In this document: piece by piece, positions 21,064 through 32,428 of the stretch
Layout of the letters: each line of letters begins with the position of its first letter
Numbering within the stretch: the first letter of the stretch is position 1
Source of the DNA: Rheum nobile
Lineage: Eukaryota; Streptophyta; Magnoliopsida; Caryophyllales; Polygonaceae
DNA length: 64,000 bases
Direction: 5' to 3'
Assembly (NCBI GenBank): GCA_027886185.1
Contig: WOAB01000893.1
Coordinates: 4,836,001-4,900,000, forward strand
Notes under the pieces: generated by a model
The model's database searches: none
Told to the model about the DNA's origin: nothing
The model's input: the letters and a program-made list of their open reading frames with translations, nothing else
Program-made: the position numbers and the translations under genes

Positions 21064-22160
21064 CCGGATTTCTCCGGCCCAACTGACGTGACCCACGTCG
21101 GGGCTGTCTCACCGACAACATCGAGACTTGCAAACCTTTTTTATAACATTATTTCAAAGTTTAGGATCAATTCAAAACTCGAATTACATAGCCAAACACA
21201 ATTACAAATTTGTCGTTTGTTAATCTAGCAAATTAATTCTATTTTCTATTAATCAAAATTACATCTATTTTTAAAGTAAGAAAATATAAATATATTTTCT
21301 ACAATATATTTTTCAATTAAGCAAAATTATATCTATTTTTAATTAGGGATATTTTATGGTCAACTAATTTCATATTTTTTAACTAAGAAAAATTAACTCT
21401 ATAATTTTGGGATCATTTATTCTCATATCTAATTAATAAAAAATTTATATTTCTATGTCCATTATTCCAAACAATTTCTTCAAAATACAAAAATATAAAT
21501 TTCTTTAATTCTAAATAACATTAAAAAAAAATCAAAATTATAAATTTCAATTAAAAAAATGAAACAATATTATAATTTGTAACATAATATAATAAAAATT
21601 TCATAATTCCCTAAATTCAATTCGTAATTACGTAAATCTAATTTGAATCATATCTTAGGTTTCCTATATTTCAATTCCCAACGCCAAATTTCTATGCTCA
21701 TTTTCTAAATCCAAATCCTAAATCCTCGTTCAATTTTCTATATTCCTAATGTAAGACTAATAATATACGAATATGAAAATTCAAATTCAATTTTATTTAA
21801 TTTTCTAATTTCAATTTCAAATCCTAAATTCAATGCCAATTTCCTAAAATATACGAATACATCAAAAATTAAATTCCAAATCCTAATATTTCTAAATACG
21901 ATTTCAAATTCTAGTATCAAATAAAATATTCAAAATTTTATAAATTCAATACCTAAATCAAAATACAAGATTCAATATGTATTTCTAAAATTTTCTAAAT
22001 TCAATGCCTAAATCCAAATACAAGATTCAATACCTATTTCCAAAATTTTCTAAATAAAATCTCTAAACCCAAAGTTATATTTGATACTATCTAAATTCAA
22101 AGCAAAAACTATAAAATTAATAATTTCATATTATACGAATTTCAAAATTACATACTTGTA
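21064..22160. other. AT-rich spacer, no gene seen
   Basis: About 1.1 kb of AT-rich sequence with the recurring phrases aaattcaat, cctaaatc and caagattcaatac, most regular at 21,880-22,060. It could be an intron of the PMD gene if the exon candidate at 22,165-22,424 is real. No frame of interest. Confidence 0.5.
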
Positions 22161-22164
22161 GGTT

Positions 22165-22424
22165 ACCCCAACTAGTGGCATGTCTAAGAGACGCAAGAAC
22201 GTCTCTGCATGGTCCGCCTACTCGTCTCCCACAGGACCTACCAACTCGGGTCTGGGGCCGAAGTCGTCTGCCTGCTCGTCTACGTTTCCGGCCACCACCA
22301 CAACCACCTCTATGCCGCCCACCGGCACTGGATCGCCCGCCACAACTCGATCCTCGCCGCCTGTAGCCTCGCTACCACCACCACTAGCCGTTGCCTCTTG
22401 TTGTGTCTGCTCTTCGAAATCCAT
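22165..22424 (-). pseudogene. Possible first exon behind a CT-rich leader, unrecognised
   Basis: On the minus strand an ATG (22422-22424) follows the CT microsatellite closely. It opens a frame MDFEEQTQQEATASGGG, then FGPRPELVGPVGDE, a stop (22218-22220), and ADHAETFLRLLDM before a possible donor (ggggtaacc). It could be a 5' exon of the PMD gene with a CT-rich 5' UTR. The opposite strand also has an open frame from 22180, so the strand is uncertain. I do not recognise a domain. Confidence 0.25.
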
Positions 22425-22432
22425 GGCCGCCA

Positions 22433-22552
<120 letters not shown>

Positions 22553-22604
22553 GTCGACGGTGCAGAAAAGGAGGAGAAGGAGGAAGATGAAGAGTTGCAC
22601 GACT

Positions 22605-22671
22605 GTTATAATCTATTCTTGTACGCCTGAATACGTATGCCATATACAAGCGTACAAGAATAGGTTATAAC
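22605..22671. repeat. Inverted repeat with 22-bp arms
   Basis: gttataatctattcttgtac at the left pairs with gtacaagaataggttataac at the right, with a loop of about 23 nt and one mismatch in the quoted 20 bp. It lies about 55 bp beyond the GA tract. It could be a small MITE or a transcript hairpin. Confidence 0.75.
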
Positions 22672-22679
22672 ACACTAGG

Positions 22680-25035
22680 TGGGTCGGCCCAAATATGCAC
22701 GTCTTAGGACGGTGTACGCTTTTCCCTGGCCTGCCATATAACACGAATTTTGTGTTTTTGTCAAAGGCTTTATTCAGAAATGTATAATGCAAGATACGCC
22801 TTACTAATGCGTACGCTATATTACGACGTACAAGTTTTACATGTTTTTATCTACGTATTTCACCAAAAATTTTACGTATACTTGTCTCTTGTGTATGCCA
22901 TATTTGAGCATACAGCGTGTAGTGCGAAAAGGCATAAATTGTATTGCATATAGCCTCCATGTAAAAAAAGCTACTGTATTCTTCGTCTTCTCCCTCTTAT
23001 GTCATATCTAAAATTGTCTATTGTCGTTGGACACCTTACACCTCCATTAAAATGAATTTGAATATCAAATGCAATTTTAAATTCACAAAACCAAATTCAA
23101 AATTTGTATATATCCTGATGCGCATACCGGTTTATCTTAATCGAGACTGAGATTACACAAACCCATGGCTTCTTTCGGTTCTGTTTTCCAACCAAAGAAA
23201 AATAAACAATTTGTACGAGAGATAATATTAACTAGAAAATCGAGGTAAACCGGGTAATTTGAGAGGGAAAAAACGTGATTTCATGATCTTTCTTTGCCTC
23301 CGCAATTTCCTTTCCTGGCCAATCTTTTTCTTGATTCCAAGATTTTATTGTTTGGTGTCGTTGATAGTCCAGATTGAGGAAGTAAATTCTGTATTTGTTG
23401 AATTAAATTCTTGCAACTTGTTGTTTCTACGTATAATCTAAAGACCGTGTTTGTTTAATCTAGTCCAGTCGAAATTCTTCGTAAGTCAGAGCAACGGGGT
23501 TGGTGGGTTCGCCGGGACTAAGAGGACGTAGACTAGGGCTCGGCGTGGAGCGGGGTGATGGATTGAGGTAAGCGGTGACCCTAGTCCCTAGACGATGGGT
23601 TGAGGCTGCGAAACTACATCGGCAGTGGCTCCGAATAGATCTGCAAAAAGCAGGGGGAACCAGGCTCGTTGGCGGGTTTCCAGGGTGATTTGAGACGACC
23701 TTGTAGTATGGTTCCACTAATTTGAGTACGAGGAAGACGATGGTGGACTTGGTTTTTGAAAAGAAAGCTTGTTTTGTGGTCGACATAAGCTAAAGAAATT
23801 GGAGCGTTAATGATGGTTTGCTTGTTTGTAGATGGAGAAGAATACAAAGGAGGAAGTAATCGGCCTATAGATTGTTCTTGACGACGCCGTGAACGACGGT
23901 ATAGATCAACCAGAGACGCTAGCGATGCAGAGAGAGAAGCGTTTGGGAATTTGGGAGAGTTTCACCTGAGAAAGAAGAGGATGAGTTTCCATGGCTGAAG
24001 ATTATTTTTTGGGGGGCATGAACCTGAACCTGTGTCAGCAGTTTTAAAATGACTAAAATGGACTTACATTAGATTAATGTATTTTTAATTATTTTAGAGT
24101 TTATTGTGCTAGATGTAGTATTTATTGATTTAAACTGGACACCCTTTAAGCCATGTGTAGTGTAAACCTATAAAGGTCCTAAGAAAAGATTATGGGTCAT
24201 ATTAAGTATATTTGAATTCCATCTCATGTGAGTAAGCACACTAGTTCATTTCTTATCGTGAAGGGGAGAGAATAAAAATCTCACGTAGAAAACTTATAAA
24301 TACCAGAACACTATATAAGATTATAAATAACTCTATTTATTATCAATTAATTTTGAATTATAACCTCATAAACTTATATATTAGGTCTTATACGCGTGGA
24401 AAATAAATATATCTTGGTAATTGACCCACTACACTTTAACCATTTGTACGTTATCTCCTAGTGATTAAATCAAGTTCTTTTATTGATTATTTATTATTTA
24501 GAATATATTTTATTATAGGTGAGCAATACATAGGTCAATATCTGTAAATTATAAAGAGGGTTGAAGGGTATTTTTACTTTGTCTGAAGAATATTTTAATG
24601 CTTTCTTTTATTAGATTAATTTTGGAAAAGTTAGCGGAATACATTTCAACTCTTCTGCTCTCCATCCCGCTCCCTAAACCCTATACCACACCCATTAACC
24701 TTTCATCTCTCTTTTGGTTTCGGTTTAAACGACTGAGATGGAGAGGGAGCAGAAAATTTGGTTTGAGCGGAATAGCGACTGTTGTTAAGAAAGGCGCAAT
24801 TAAAAAAATTATGACTTGTAATAATATCCACTTTTTAAAAACAATAGTAACAAAAATGTGTTTATGGGTATTTTTTGGGGGGTTATTGCAATAAAAGAGA
24901 TTGATTTTTTTTAATATAAAAATAAAAAAAAAACCTTTTAAATTCTTTAAACAAAAAACTAAAATAAAATCCAAATATACAAATTAATCATGTTGCTATA
25001 ATGTAGCCCATTGATTATCTCCCTAATTAAGTTAA
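22680..25035. other. Long AT-rich interval without a recognised gene
   Basis: I see no confident gene. A minus-strand frame of 108 codons (23,460-23,786) is proline- and serine-rich (NPSPRSTPSPSLRPLSPGEP) and GC-richer than its surroundings. It is preceded by a CT-rich stretch, so it might be the first exon of an unknown gene, but nothing in it is recognisable. 24,000-25,000 is AT-rich with T and A runs only. Confidence 0.35.
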
Positions 25036-25059
25036 ATATCAAAATCAATCCCCCAATTC

Positions 25060-25420
25060 TCCCAACGTCGTCTCCTTCTTCATCTCCATGTACATCCACA
25101 ACTACAACGTCGACTCCTCCTCCACCAACCCCAGCGCTCGCATCGCCTCCGCGCCCCCCTCCCCCACTACCTCGAAATCCTGACGCTCCAGCCCCTCACT
25201 CCATCTGAAGCCTCCCTCGTTCTCAAATCCCTCACTGCCACGCCCAACCTTTCTAATTCTTCCGCTTCTTCTCCTCCGGAATGCCTAATTTCCGACACGA
25301 CTACTTCACCTACAACCGCATTCTCCTCATCTGGCACCTCCAAGCGGGTCCGACCGATGCTTGGCGCCGTCGTCGACGAGATGGTGTTCGAGGCAACATT
25401 TCGAGGGTGAACATTCTTGA
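25060..25420 (+). pseudogene. PPR-like gene remnant
   Basis: A GC-rich island in AT-rich DNA. One frame reads HYLEILTLQPLTPSEASLVL then KSLTATPNL. A shifted frame reads FRFFSSGMPNFRHDYFTYNR then ILLI, and another shift gives MLGAVVDEMVFE. This order (a helix pair with LTPSEAS..LKSL, then NFRHD.FTYNRILLIL, then a VDEM helix) is what the N-terminus of pentatricopeptide-repeat proteins looks like. At least two frameshifts separate the parts and no further repeats follow. Inference from pattern only; a protein search of the three frames would test it. Confidence 0.5.
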
Positions 25421-26940
25421 TGTTGTTGCAGGTTCATTGAAGGTGTAGGCATTCAGTATGCACTTGCAATGGAATCCCTTGTAGTTGGGTCATTTTCTTG
25501 GTGTTGTTGTTGTTAGCAAGGTATGATGATATAGTTAATTAATGTTTTCTTGTTAGCAAGGTATATGATGATATGGCACCTTGATAACAGTCTATGCATG
25601 GGTGCAAACTATATGTATTACACCCAGTCTCCAACTACAAAGAGGTTGATGAGGACAGGGCTACGAAGAGCTATGTTCATTATGAGTGTGTATGTGTCCA
25701 ACAATGCCATTTCTAAGCTCCATGTAGCCTGCAATTCCATGGATGCAACCGGAAAGATGTAAAGTAACAAGGATTTTAGGATAGTTTTGGAAGAATTCAT
25801 AGTTGTCCCAAGAAGGAATCCATGGATGATATACAGAAGTTGTGATTCAGTCATCCATATTTATATCATATTAAACAAAGAGACTTGAAGGGCATGATCT
25901 CTATACACCTTAATTGGTCACCTACAAGTGTAAAATATGCAACTCAAAACTATGAAGTTTCAACATAAGCACTACAATCTTATTATAGGATAGGCTTTAT
26001 AAGGAATATGTTTTAAGTTATTGTTTAGGTACTTGCTTATTTTGCTATTAGTCGCTAGATGTGCTTGAAGAATTTCCATTGTCGCATATTTTTTGTGATT
26101 TTTGTTTGTTTGTTTAAATGAAATGTTTTTGTGACGGCGTGTATGCCTCCATGTGTATAACGAATGTTCTTGTAAGTGTTTGATGTATATGCCATCCATG
26201 CATACACTTCTGCCATAGAAAAAGTACACTTCTACCATAACTTTATAAAATTTATAGCTTCTATAAGATGACTTAAATGTTGTCCTTGCTTTAGTTGAAA
26301 ATGATATTGTATTGCACTGAATGAATATACTTTTTGGACTGTTAGTGTGTATCTCATTGCTTAAACAGTTGTTTGATCTACAGTATAGTTCTAGGTGAAG
26401 TGTTCTAATGAAGGTTTAAATTGGATCTGATATCTTGTTGCTCTATTTTTCTGGTTGGTGAAAACCAACTACTCCATGTCAGAATTGAAGAGGGTTGCTC
26501 TTTCTATGTTGGTTCTTGTAAACTAGAGGTTGCAAGTTGCAAAATTCGGTGTTTTGAAGAACTAGCTAGGACGGATTTATGCCAAAAAATGAAGTACGTT
26601 CTAGATATTTGTATAACTATGTGTAACTATTTTCTATTGGATCTTTGTACGAGCAACATAGAATTCCTTCAAACCTTTGATTAGTATATGGAGCACTGAT
26701 ATAATATATTAGTTTTCTTTTTATGAGCAAAAGTTTCTGGATGTTGATGTGTTGTTGAAAATAGTGTATTTTTGTACATGTTGGAATAGGGTGCATGGTA
26801 CTATCAGTGTGAAGAAAAAATATTAAAATTAGAAGCAACAAACTTACAGCGGTTTTGGTGAAGAACCTCTACAAAATATTAGCCCCAACTTTACTATATC
26901 ATTTTGTTCTTTGAGTGATTTAATACATTATAAGATTTAT
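25421..26940. other. Intergenic AT-rich DNA, no gene seen
   Basis: The phrase gttagcaaggtat plus atgatgatat is duplicated at about 25,512-25,580. No frame longer than about 88 codons, none with a recognisable motif. Confidence 0.5.
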
Positions 26941-26944
26941 AAAT

Positions 26945-28010
26945 ATGTCAGGGCCGGATTGGTCAAATGTCAGGGCAATTTTCATATACAACCAGCACAA
27001 AAATTGCAATGAATCACAATAAATTAACTACTCTTTTTTTGTTATTGTTGTATAAGGTGAAAGCATGTTAATCATTTTGGAATTAAGTACCAATTTTGGA
27101 TCTTAAAGCACTCGTTCACTTTCATGATGACTTCAATTATGTGTTTTAATGTGACGTGAACCCTTGGGAACTAAGCCTTCAAACACATAAACAAGTCGAA
27201 AAGAACCCAAGAAAGCTAGAAGCATCAGGTTTGGGAGATATATGAACCGACACTTCAATGGAACAACTCGTTAGATCCCGGTTATGGAAGATGCCACAAT
27301 GTATGAAATTCATATGTAAGAATTTCTTGTGTTATTTGATCGCAAGTATATATAAGGGCACACAGGTCAAAAGTCAAGGCATAATGGCCAAACGCCAGGG
27401 CATTATTTTCATACAAAATCAAAACGAACATGCAATGAATTACAACAATTGACTATTATTGTTGATACTATCGAATAAGGTAAGAGCATGTTAACCATTT
27501 TGGAATTGAGAAAAAACATTATACTAAAGTGCATATATTGTAATGTGATGTAGTTTCCATGTCATTCTTCATCATTCATATGTATTGTTGGTAGATTAAT
27601 GAAGTTTATGGCTTCGCTAAATCTAAGAATAGTTGGTTTAGATGATTAAGCCCTTGGGAACTAATCTCTCAAACCCATGACAAATTGAAAAGAACCCAAG
27701 AGAAAGCTATAAGCATCAAGTTTGGAAGAGATATGAACCGACACTACAATGGAACAATCATTTAAAATCCTAGTTATAAGGACGCCACGATGTATGAATT
27801 TCTTGTGTGATTTGTTCGCAAGTATATATTAGGGCATGTTTGTCAAAAGTCAGGGCATAATGGTAAAAAGTTATGAAATTATTTTCATACAAAATCAGAA
27901 CGAATATACAATGAATCATTAACTACACCTTTTGATACTATTGAATATGGTAAGAGCATGTTAACCATTTTGGAATTGAGAAAAAAAAACATTATACTAA
28001 AATGTGTATA
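26945..28010. repeat. Diverged tandem repeat, period about 420-470 bp
   Basis: The phrase agcatgttaaccattttgga recurs at about 27,062 (one variant), 27,485 and 27,954. Between these, gaaaagaacccaaga, gatatgaaccgacact and cagggcattattttcat recur in the same order. Two units are nearly complete and one is partial. A further echo (gcgtcaggccatatt) is near 28,980. No coding capacity was recognised. Confidence 0.75.
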
Positions 28011-28239
28011 ATATAATGCGATTGGTTTCCAACTAAGAAAATAATATTTTTTGAATTGAGAAAATTATTTTTATGAATAAGTATATATCAAACTTAATAA
28101 ATAATTACCAATTAAGAAAATAATATGATATTAAAATCATATTTTTATGAATAAGTACTTGTCAGGATTAGTCCTTTCTTCGTTAGGGCCACTCTTTCCT
28201 ACGTCAGGGTATGTATGCTCATTAAGTAGTATCAACCAG

Positions 28240-28365
28240 CTTTTCACCACTTGTGTCTAACCTTAGTCTGATTCAGAATTTCGTATTCTCATCCGCAAGG
28301 ATGCTCTAGGATGGTCTTCGTATCGTAACTAAGACCAGTCTAATTCTTTCCTCATAAAAAAAAGG
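28240..28365 (+). mobile_element. Short poly(A) retroposon
   Basis: A 126-bp segment ending in an A-run (about 28,355-28,363) and flanked by tagtatcaaccag (28227-28239) and taatatcaaccag (28366-28378). These 13-bp direct repeats have one mismatch. The structure is that of a SINE or a 5'-truncated LINE tail. Confidence 0.65.
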
Positions 28366-28519
28366 TAATATCAACCAGAATTACTTTTGCAATTTTATTT
28401 ATTGTTTGTCATGAATTAACATTTCAAAGTAAAGGAGTATCGTTAACATGAATCAAATTGGAAGATATCTCATTTGTCACATTTTTAGGGTGATAGGTTA
28501 AAGCTCACTTGAGGCGTTA

Positions 28520-28782
28520 GTACATTCACCGCATCAGGAACCTCATTGCTATGTCATGATGGATGGTTTCTCTGAGGTTCACTCCACGCACGAGGAACCA
28601 GGCGGCGGACTGGATGGCGAGGTATGGTAATGGGTGTGTCGGGGAACTTATTTACTTTCGATTCCCGCTTGAGGGACTTCTAAATGTTTTAGATAGAGAT
28701 AAGGTTGGTAGTGATGAGTTGTAAGCTGGCTTTATTATGAATAAATGGGTTAACCCTCCTTATGGATCAAAAAAAAAAAAGA
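28520..28782 (+). mobile_element. Poly(A) retroposon with 15-bp target duplication
   Basis: 263 bp ending in 12 A residues, flanked by perfect copies of tcacttgaggcgtta (28505-28519 and 28783-28797). The body contains gaggttcactcc, faintly B-box-like, so a SINE is possible. A 5'-truncated LINE 3' end is equally possible. Confidence 0.8.
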
Positions 28783-29055
28783 TCACTTGAGGCGTTAAGA
28801 CTAGTTGAAATGATAATGATTATATTTTTTCTTTAAGATTACAGGAATATGATCAGTTATGTGATTTAATGTATGAATAAATTTCTTCAGTTATATGTCA
28901 AAATATAGTTCATTGCATCTAATTTATGAATTTCTCGTGTGATTTTATTGTAAAACTGTACATTAGAAAATTTATAGATGCGTCAGGCCATATTAGGAAA
29001 AGATTTTCATAGATTGTCAGTTAAAATAATTCAACTGAAGGTCAAAGTCCCTCCT

Positions 29056-29956
29056 TGATGCGAACAACCCCTGGGCGATGTCGTGATGTAGGATCTTGAC
29101 TCCTCAAGCTAGGTTGAATCTTCTCCTCCGTAGCCAAAGTGATGGCTTTCCTAGGGTTAAAGAGATAACCCTTTCTAACGCGTCAAAGAGATGACGAAGA
29201 GGTCAAAGAGATGACCTTGAGTACCGAAGAGACGGTGAATGATTTGCTCAAAGCGACGAGCTACGGGATAGGTTGATCCGGAGATCGAAGGGTTGACGTT
29301 AGGATTCAAGGAAGGAGCGTACTCAACTTCTAAGGAGCGAACTCAACTTGTAAACTAAAATCCAACGTAATTAAAATGAAGTACAAAGGGGGCTACTTAT
29401 AGCCAAAGAACTCTCCCAAAAACCCTAATGGGCTTGGCCAGCCATCAGATGATTCACTAAGGAGCGTACTCAACTTCTAAGGAGCGAACTCAATTGATAG
29501 CATCATGGCCAGCCATCAGATGGTTCACTAAGGAGCGTACTCAACTTCTAAGGAGCGTACTCAATTGATAGCATCATGGCCAGCCATCAGATGGTTCACT
29601 AAGGAGCGTACTCAACTTCTAAGGAGCGAACTCAACTTGTAAACTAAAATCCAACGTAATTAAAATGAAGTACAAAGGGGGCTACTTATAGCCAAAGAAC
29701 TCTCCCAAAAACCCTAATGGGCTTGGGCCTAATTCTAGCTAAATGGGCCGGCCCACTCTACAAGAGTTGGCACACGCCCGAAATAGAAATGACTGAATTA
29801 GAAATACTAAAACGGGAAACATACTATAACTGGAATTAACTTATAATATATAAATATATAGTAAACTGAGCTAAGTACTACTCCAGGGAGGACGCCATGG
29901 TCTTGGTTGACTCAGCCCCTTAGTGAACCATCTGATGGCTGGCCATGATGCTATCA
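29056..29956 (-). repeat. 3' LTR carrying inverted copies of its own end
   Basis: 289 bp longer than the partner LTR. The extra block starts at 29,436 and contains three starts of a 71-bp unit (29436, 29507, 29578). Each begins with ggccagccatcagatg, which is the reverse complement of this LTR's own terminus, followed by ggagcgtactcaacttctaa from the LTR middle. The LTR TATA (ggctataagtagcc on minus) lies near 29,395 and again near 29,680. Confidence 0.85.
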
Positions 29957-30330
29957 ATCTCCCTCCCTTAGAATCGAAGCGTCCCCGCTTCGAACATGTA
30001 TGGGCAAGGGTGAACAGACGATGAACGAAGGGAGGCACGTCCAACACCATGGAATCTATCGAAGGGAGTGCTGAGATCACCAGAGGGGGCGGTTGGGTGT
30101 TCACTGGCGCCAAAGGCTCGGTGTCGGTCACGATCGTGGGCTCCCAAGCATACCATTCGTCGCCCTCGGGATAGATATCGTAGACTGGCAGCGCGCTCTC
30201 GATATAGTCATCATAGACGGGCGATGCGTCCTCATGATAATCATCATAAATGGGTGGCGCATCCTCGTCGTAAATGAGAATGCCACGCATGTTCCCAAAT
30301 AAAAAACAAACAAACAAAATTAACAATCTC
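29957..30330 (-). pseudogene. Acidic repeat ORF of the non-autonomous LTR element
   Basis: A minus-strand frame from about 30,326 reads MRGILIYDEDAPPIYDDYHE, then DASPVYDDY and ALPVYDIYPEGDEWYAWEP. The motif (A/S)xPxYDDY occurs three times. Similar acidic YDE/YDDY strings occur in the linker or tail of plant gypsy polyproteins, so this is probably a leftover of gag-pol. No enzymatic domain is present. A T-rich tract (30,330-30,365) lies upstream. Confidence 0.45.
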
Positions 30331-30713
30331 TCTTCTTTTTTTTTTTCTTTTTTTTTTCTCTCTCTTTAAATTAAAACAAACAAAATTAACCTAATTTTGT
30401 AATCCCTCTCTCTTTTGTTAACATCAGCAACGTGGGAACCCTAGGGGGTGGGTTTGGCGCGGCCGCGGCGGAACTAGGGTTTCGGCAGCGCAACCTTCGT
30501 ATTTTGCCCTTTTGAAGGGGCAAACGAACTCGGATTTGAAAGAATTTTATATGGATGAACTCGTCTTTCAAAGCTCTACAGGAATCTGGAAAAAATTCTC
30601 AAAAAAGAGAAAACTTTTCTGGGAGGAAACTGGGCAGAAGTCGACGGCGTTTCTGGCGTTGGTGTCGACGTCGTGGTGTAGATGTCGGTGAAGAAACAAA
30701 CTTAGCTTGGATA

Positions 30714-30726
30714 GGCTCTGATACCA
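30714..30726 (-). promoter_or_regulatory. Primer binding site (initiator tRNA-Met type)
   Basis: Sense strand TGGTATCAGAGCC, two bases after the end of the right LTR. A perfect iMet-type site. Confidence 0.88.
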
Positions 30727-30728
30727 GT

Positions 30729-31340
30729 TGATGCGAACAACCCCTGGGCGATGTCGCGATGTAGGATCTTGACTCCTCAAGCTAGGTTGAATCTTCTCCT
30801 CCGTAGCCAAAGTGATGGCTTTCCTAGGGTTAAAGAGATAACCCTTTCTAACGCGTCAAAGAGATGACGAAGAGGTCAAAGAGATGACCTTGAGTACCGA
30901 AGAGACGGTGAATGATTTGCTCGAAGCGACGAGCTATGGGATAGGTTGATCCGGAGATCGAAGGGTTGACGTTAGGATTCAAGGAAGGAGCGTACTCAAC
31001 TTCTAAGGAGCGAACTCAACTTGTAAACTAAAATCCAACGTAATTAAAATGAAGTACAAAGGGGGCTACTTATAGCCAATAAACTCTCCCAAAAACCCTA
31101 ATGGGCTTGGGCCTAATTCTAGCTAAATGGGCCGGCCCACTCTACAAGAGTTGGCACACGCCCGAAATAGAAATGACTGAATTAGAAATACTAAAACGGG
31201 AAACATACTATAACTGGAATTAACTTATAATATAGAAATATATAGTAAACTGAGCTAAGTACTACTCCAGGGAGGACGCCATGGTCTTGGTTGACTCAGC
31301 CCCTTAGTGAACCATCTGATGGCTGGCCATGATGCTATCA
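30729..31340 (-). repeat. 5' LTR of the non-autonomous element
   Basis: 612 bp, colinear with the left LTR except for the extra 289-bp block there. The TATA (ggctataagta on minus) is near 31,070. Confidence 0.85.
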
Positions 31341-31344
31341 CTCT

Positions 31345-32275
31345 ACTATAGAAGGTCAAAGTTTTTCATAAAAGTGGAAATTTTCTTATAGTTAAAGGAT
31401 TTCAAGTGTTGTTAACTATAACACCTAACAGATATCTCAACATTTCATTTGTCCATGCTCTAATGGATGTAAGCTCAAATTTTATGCTATGAGATAACAT
31501 TCAACTTAAGAATATTCTTTTATATAAAAGATGGTCACTCTTCTCTTTAAAATATTGTTTGGAAGAATATAATCGTATTTCAAAACACTTTGATAAACCA
31601 ATCCATATGCACAAAATCTAACCGTAAGGAGAAAAATAGAAAAGTGTAAAAGGAGATTAATACAAATAACATGATAATGTTGTAGTGATCTCGTTTATAT
31701 ACTGTCTCAACATTATATAAAAAGACAATAACTTACTATGCTCTATGCAGGTTTAGCGTGTCTATGAGCTTTGAAAGTCCATGCTTCCTTAGAATCATCC
31801 AAAAGGTTAGAACATTTGTCAAAGTAGCTATTGATTTCATACTCGCAATCAAATGATGATTGCCTGCTTGATTTGATATAATTTATCAGCAATCTGCCAT
31901 ATATACTCGTAATTAGAACAAATCACAACAGATAAGTGTCATCAATTGGGGTGGGAAATTAACAAGCATATTAGAGAATTGCCATTTTGAAAAGTTCATT
32001 CTATTTTTCATGTTTTGCCACATCTGTCTACAGCCTGGTGACAAGATCTTGTGCTTTACAGGCATCTGAGGTTAGTTCTTCCAGTCTAAACCAAAATGAA
32101 CAAAGAAAAATAACCCATTGCACTCAAAAAGAGGGGTATACAAAAGATGATTACAAGAATGACATAACATACATATGGTTGAACAGCTTAATATTTTACC
32201 TTCTTATACAGTCATATAGATTTTGAGACATAAGCTCCTCCTTTGACTTAGCCTTTCAGTTTCAGCCTATAATTC
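31345..32275. other. Spacer without recognised gene
   Basis: AT-rich. At the right end agacataagctcctcctttg is followed 60 bp later by a similar phrase, a partial duplication of the exon end described next. Nothing else was recognised. Confidence 0.5.
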
Positions 32276-32283
32276 TTCAAAAT

Positions 32284-32428
32284 AGATTTCGAGACATAAG
32301 TTCCTTCTTTTCCTTAGCCTTTTCATCTCCTTCCTTGTCCCACAACAACAAGTACAATCCTAGGATGAGGATTACTCCTCCGAGTAGGCTTCTCATTACA
32401 AACGAGTCATAAAACTTATCAACACAAT
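32284..32428 (-). pseudogene. Orphan exon resembling the C-terminus of WAT1/EamA transporters
   Basis: The minus strand reads FVMRSLLGGVILILGLYLLL followed by WDKEGDEKAKEKKEL. The last transmembrane helix and the LY..LW.K tail of plant WAT1-related (nodulin-21-like) drug/metabolite transporters have this form (G..L...GLY.VLWGKSKE). No other exons of the family were found on either side; a partial copy of the tail (KAKSKEELMSQNL) lies just downstream. It could be the last exon of a gene whose body is lost, or a captured fragment. Confidence 0.45.

Larger units (their letters stand above)
29056..31340 (-). mobile_element. Non-autonomous LTR retrotransposon with rearranged 3' LTR
   Basis: The left LTR (29056-29956, 901 bp) and right LTR (30729-31340, 612 bp) both run TGATGCGAAC to GATGCTATCA. 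The iMet-type primer site next to the right LTR and a purine-rich tract next to the left LTR put the element on the minus strand. The internal part is only 772 bp. The LTR start TGATGCG and the AC spacer before the primer site are shared with the CRM-like element, which suggests a relative. Flanking pentamers ctcct and ctcta match poorly, so the target duplication is not convincing. Confidence 0.8.
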
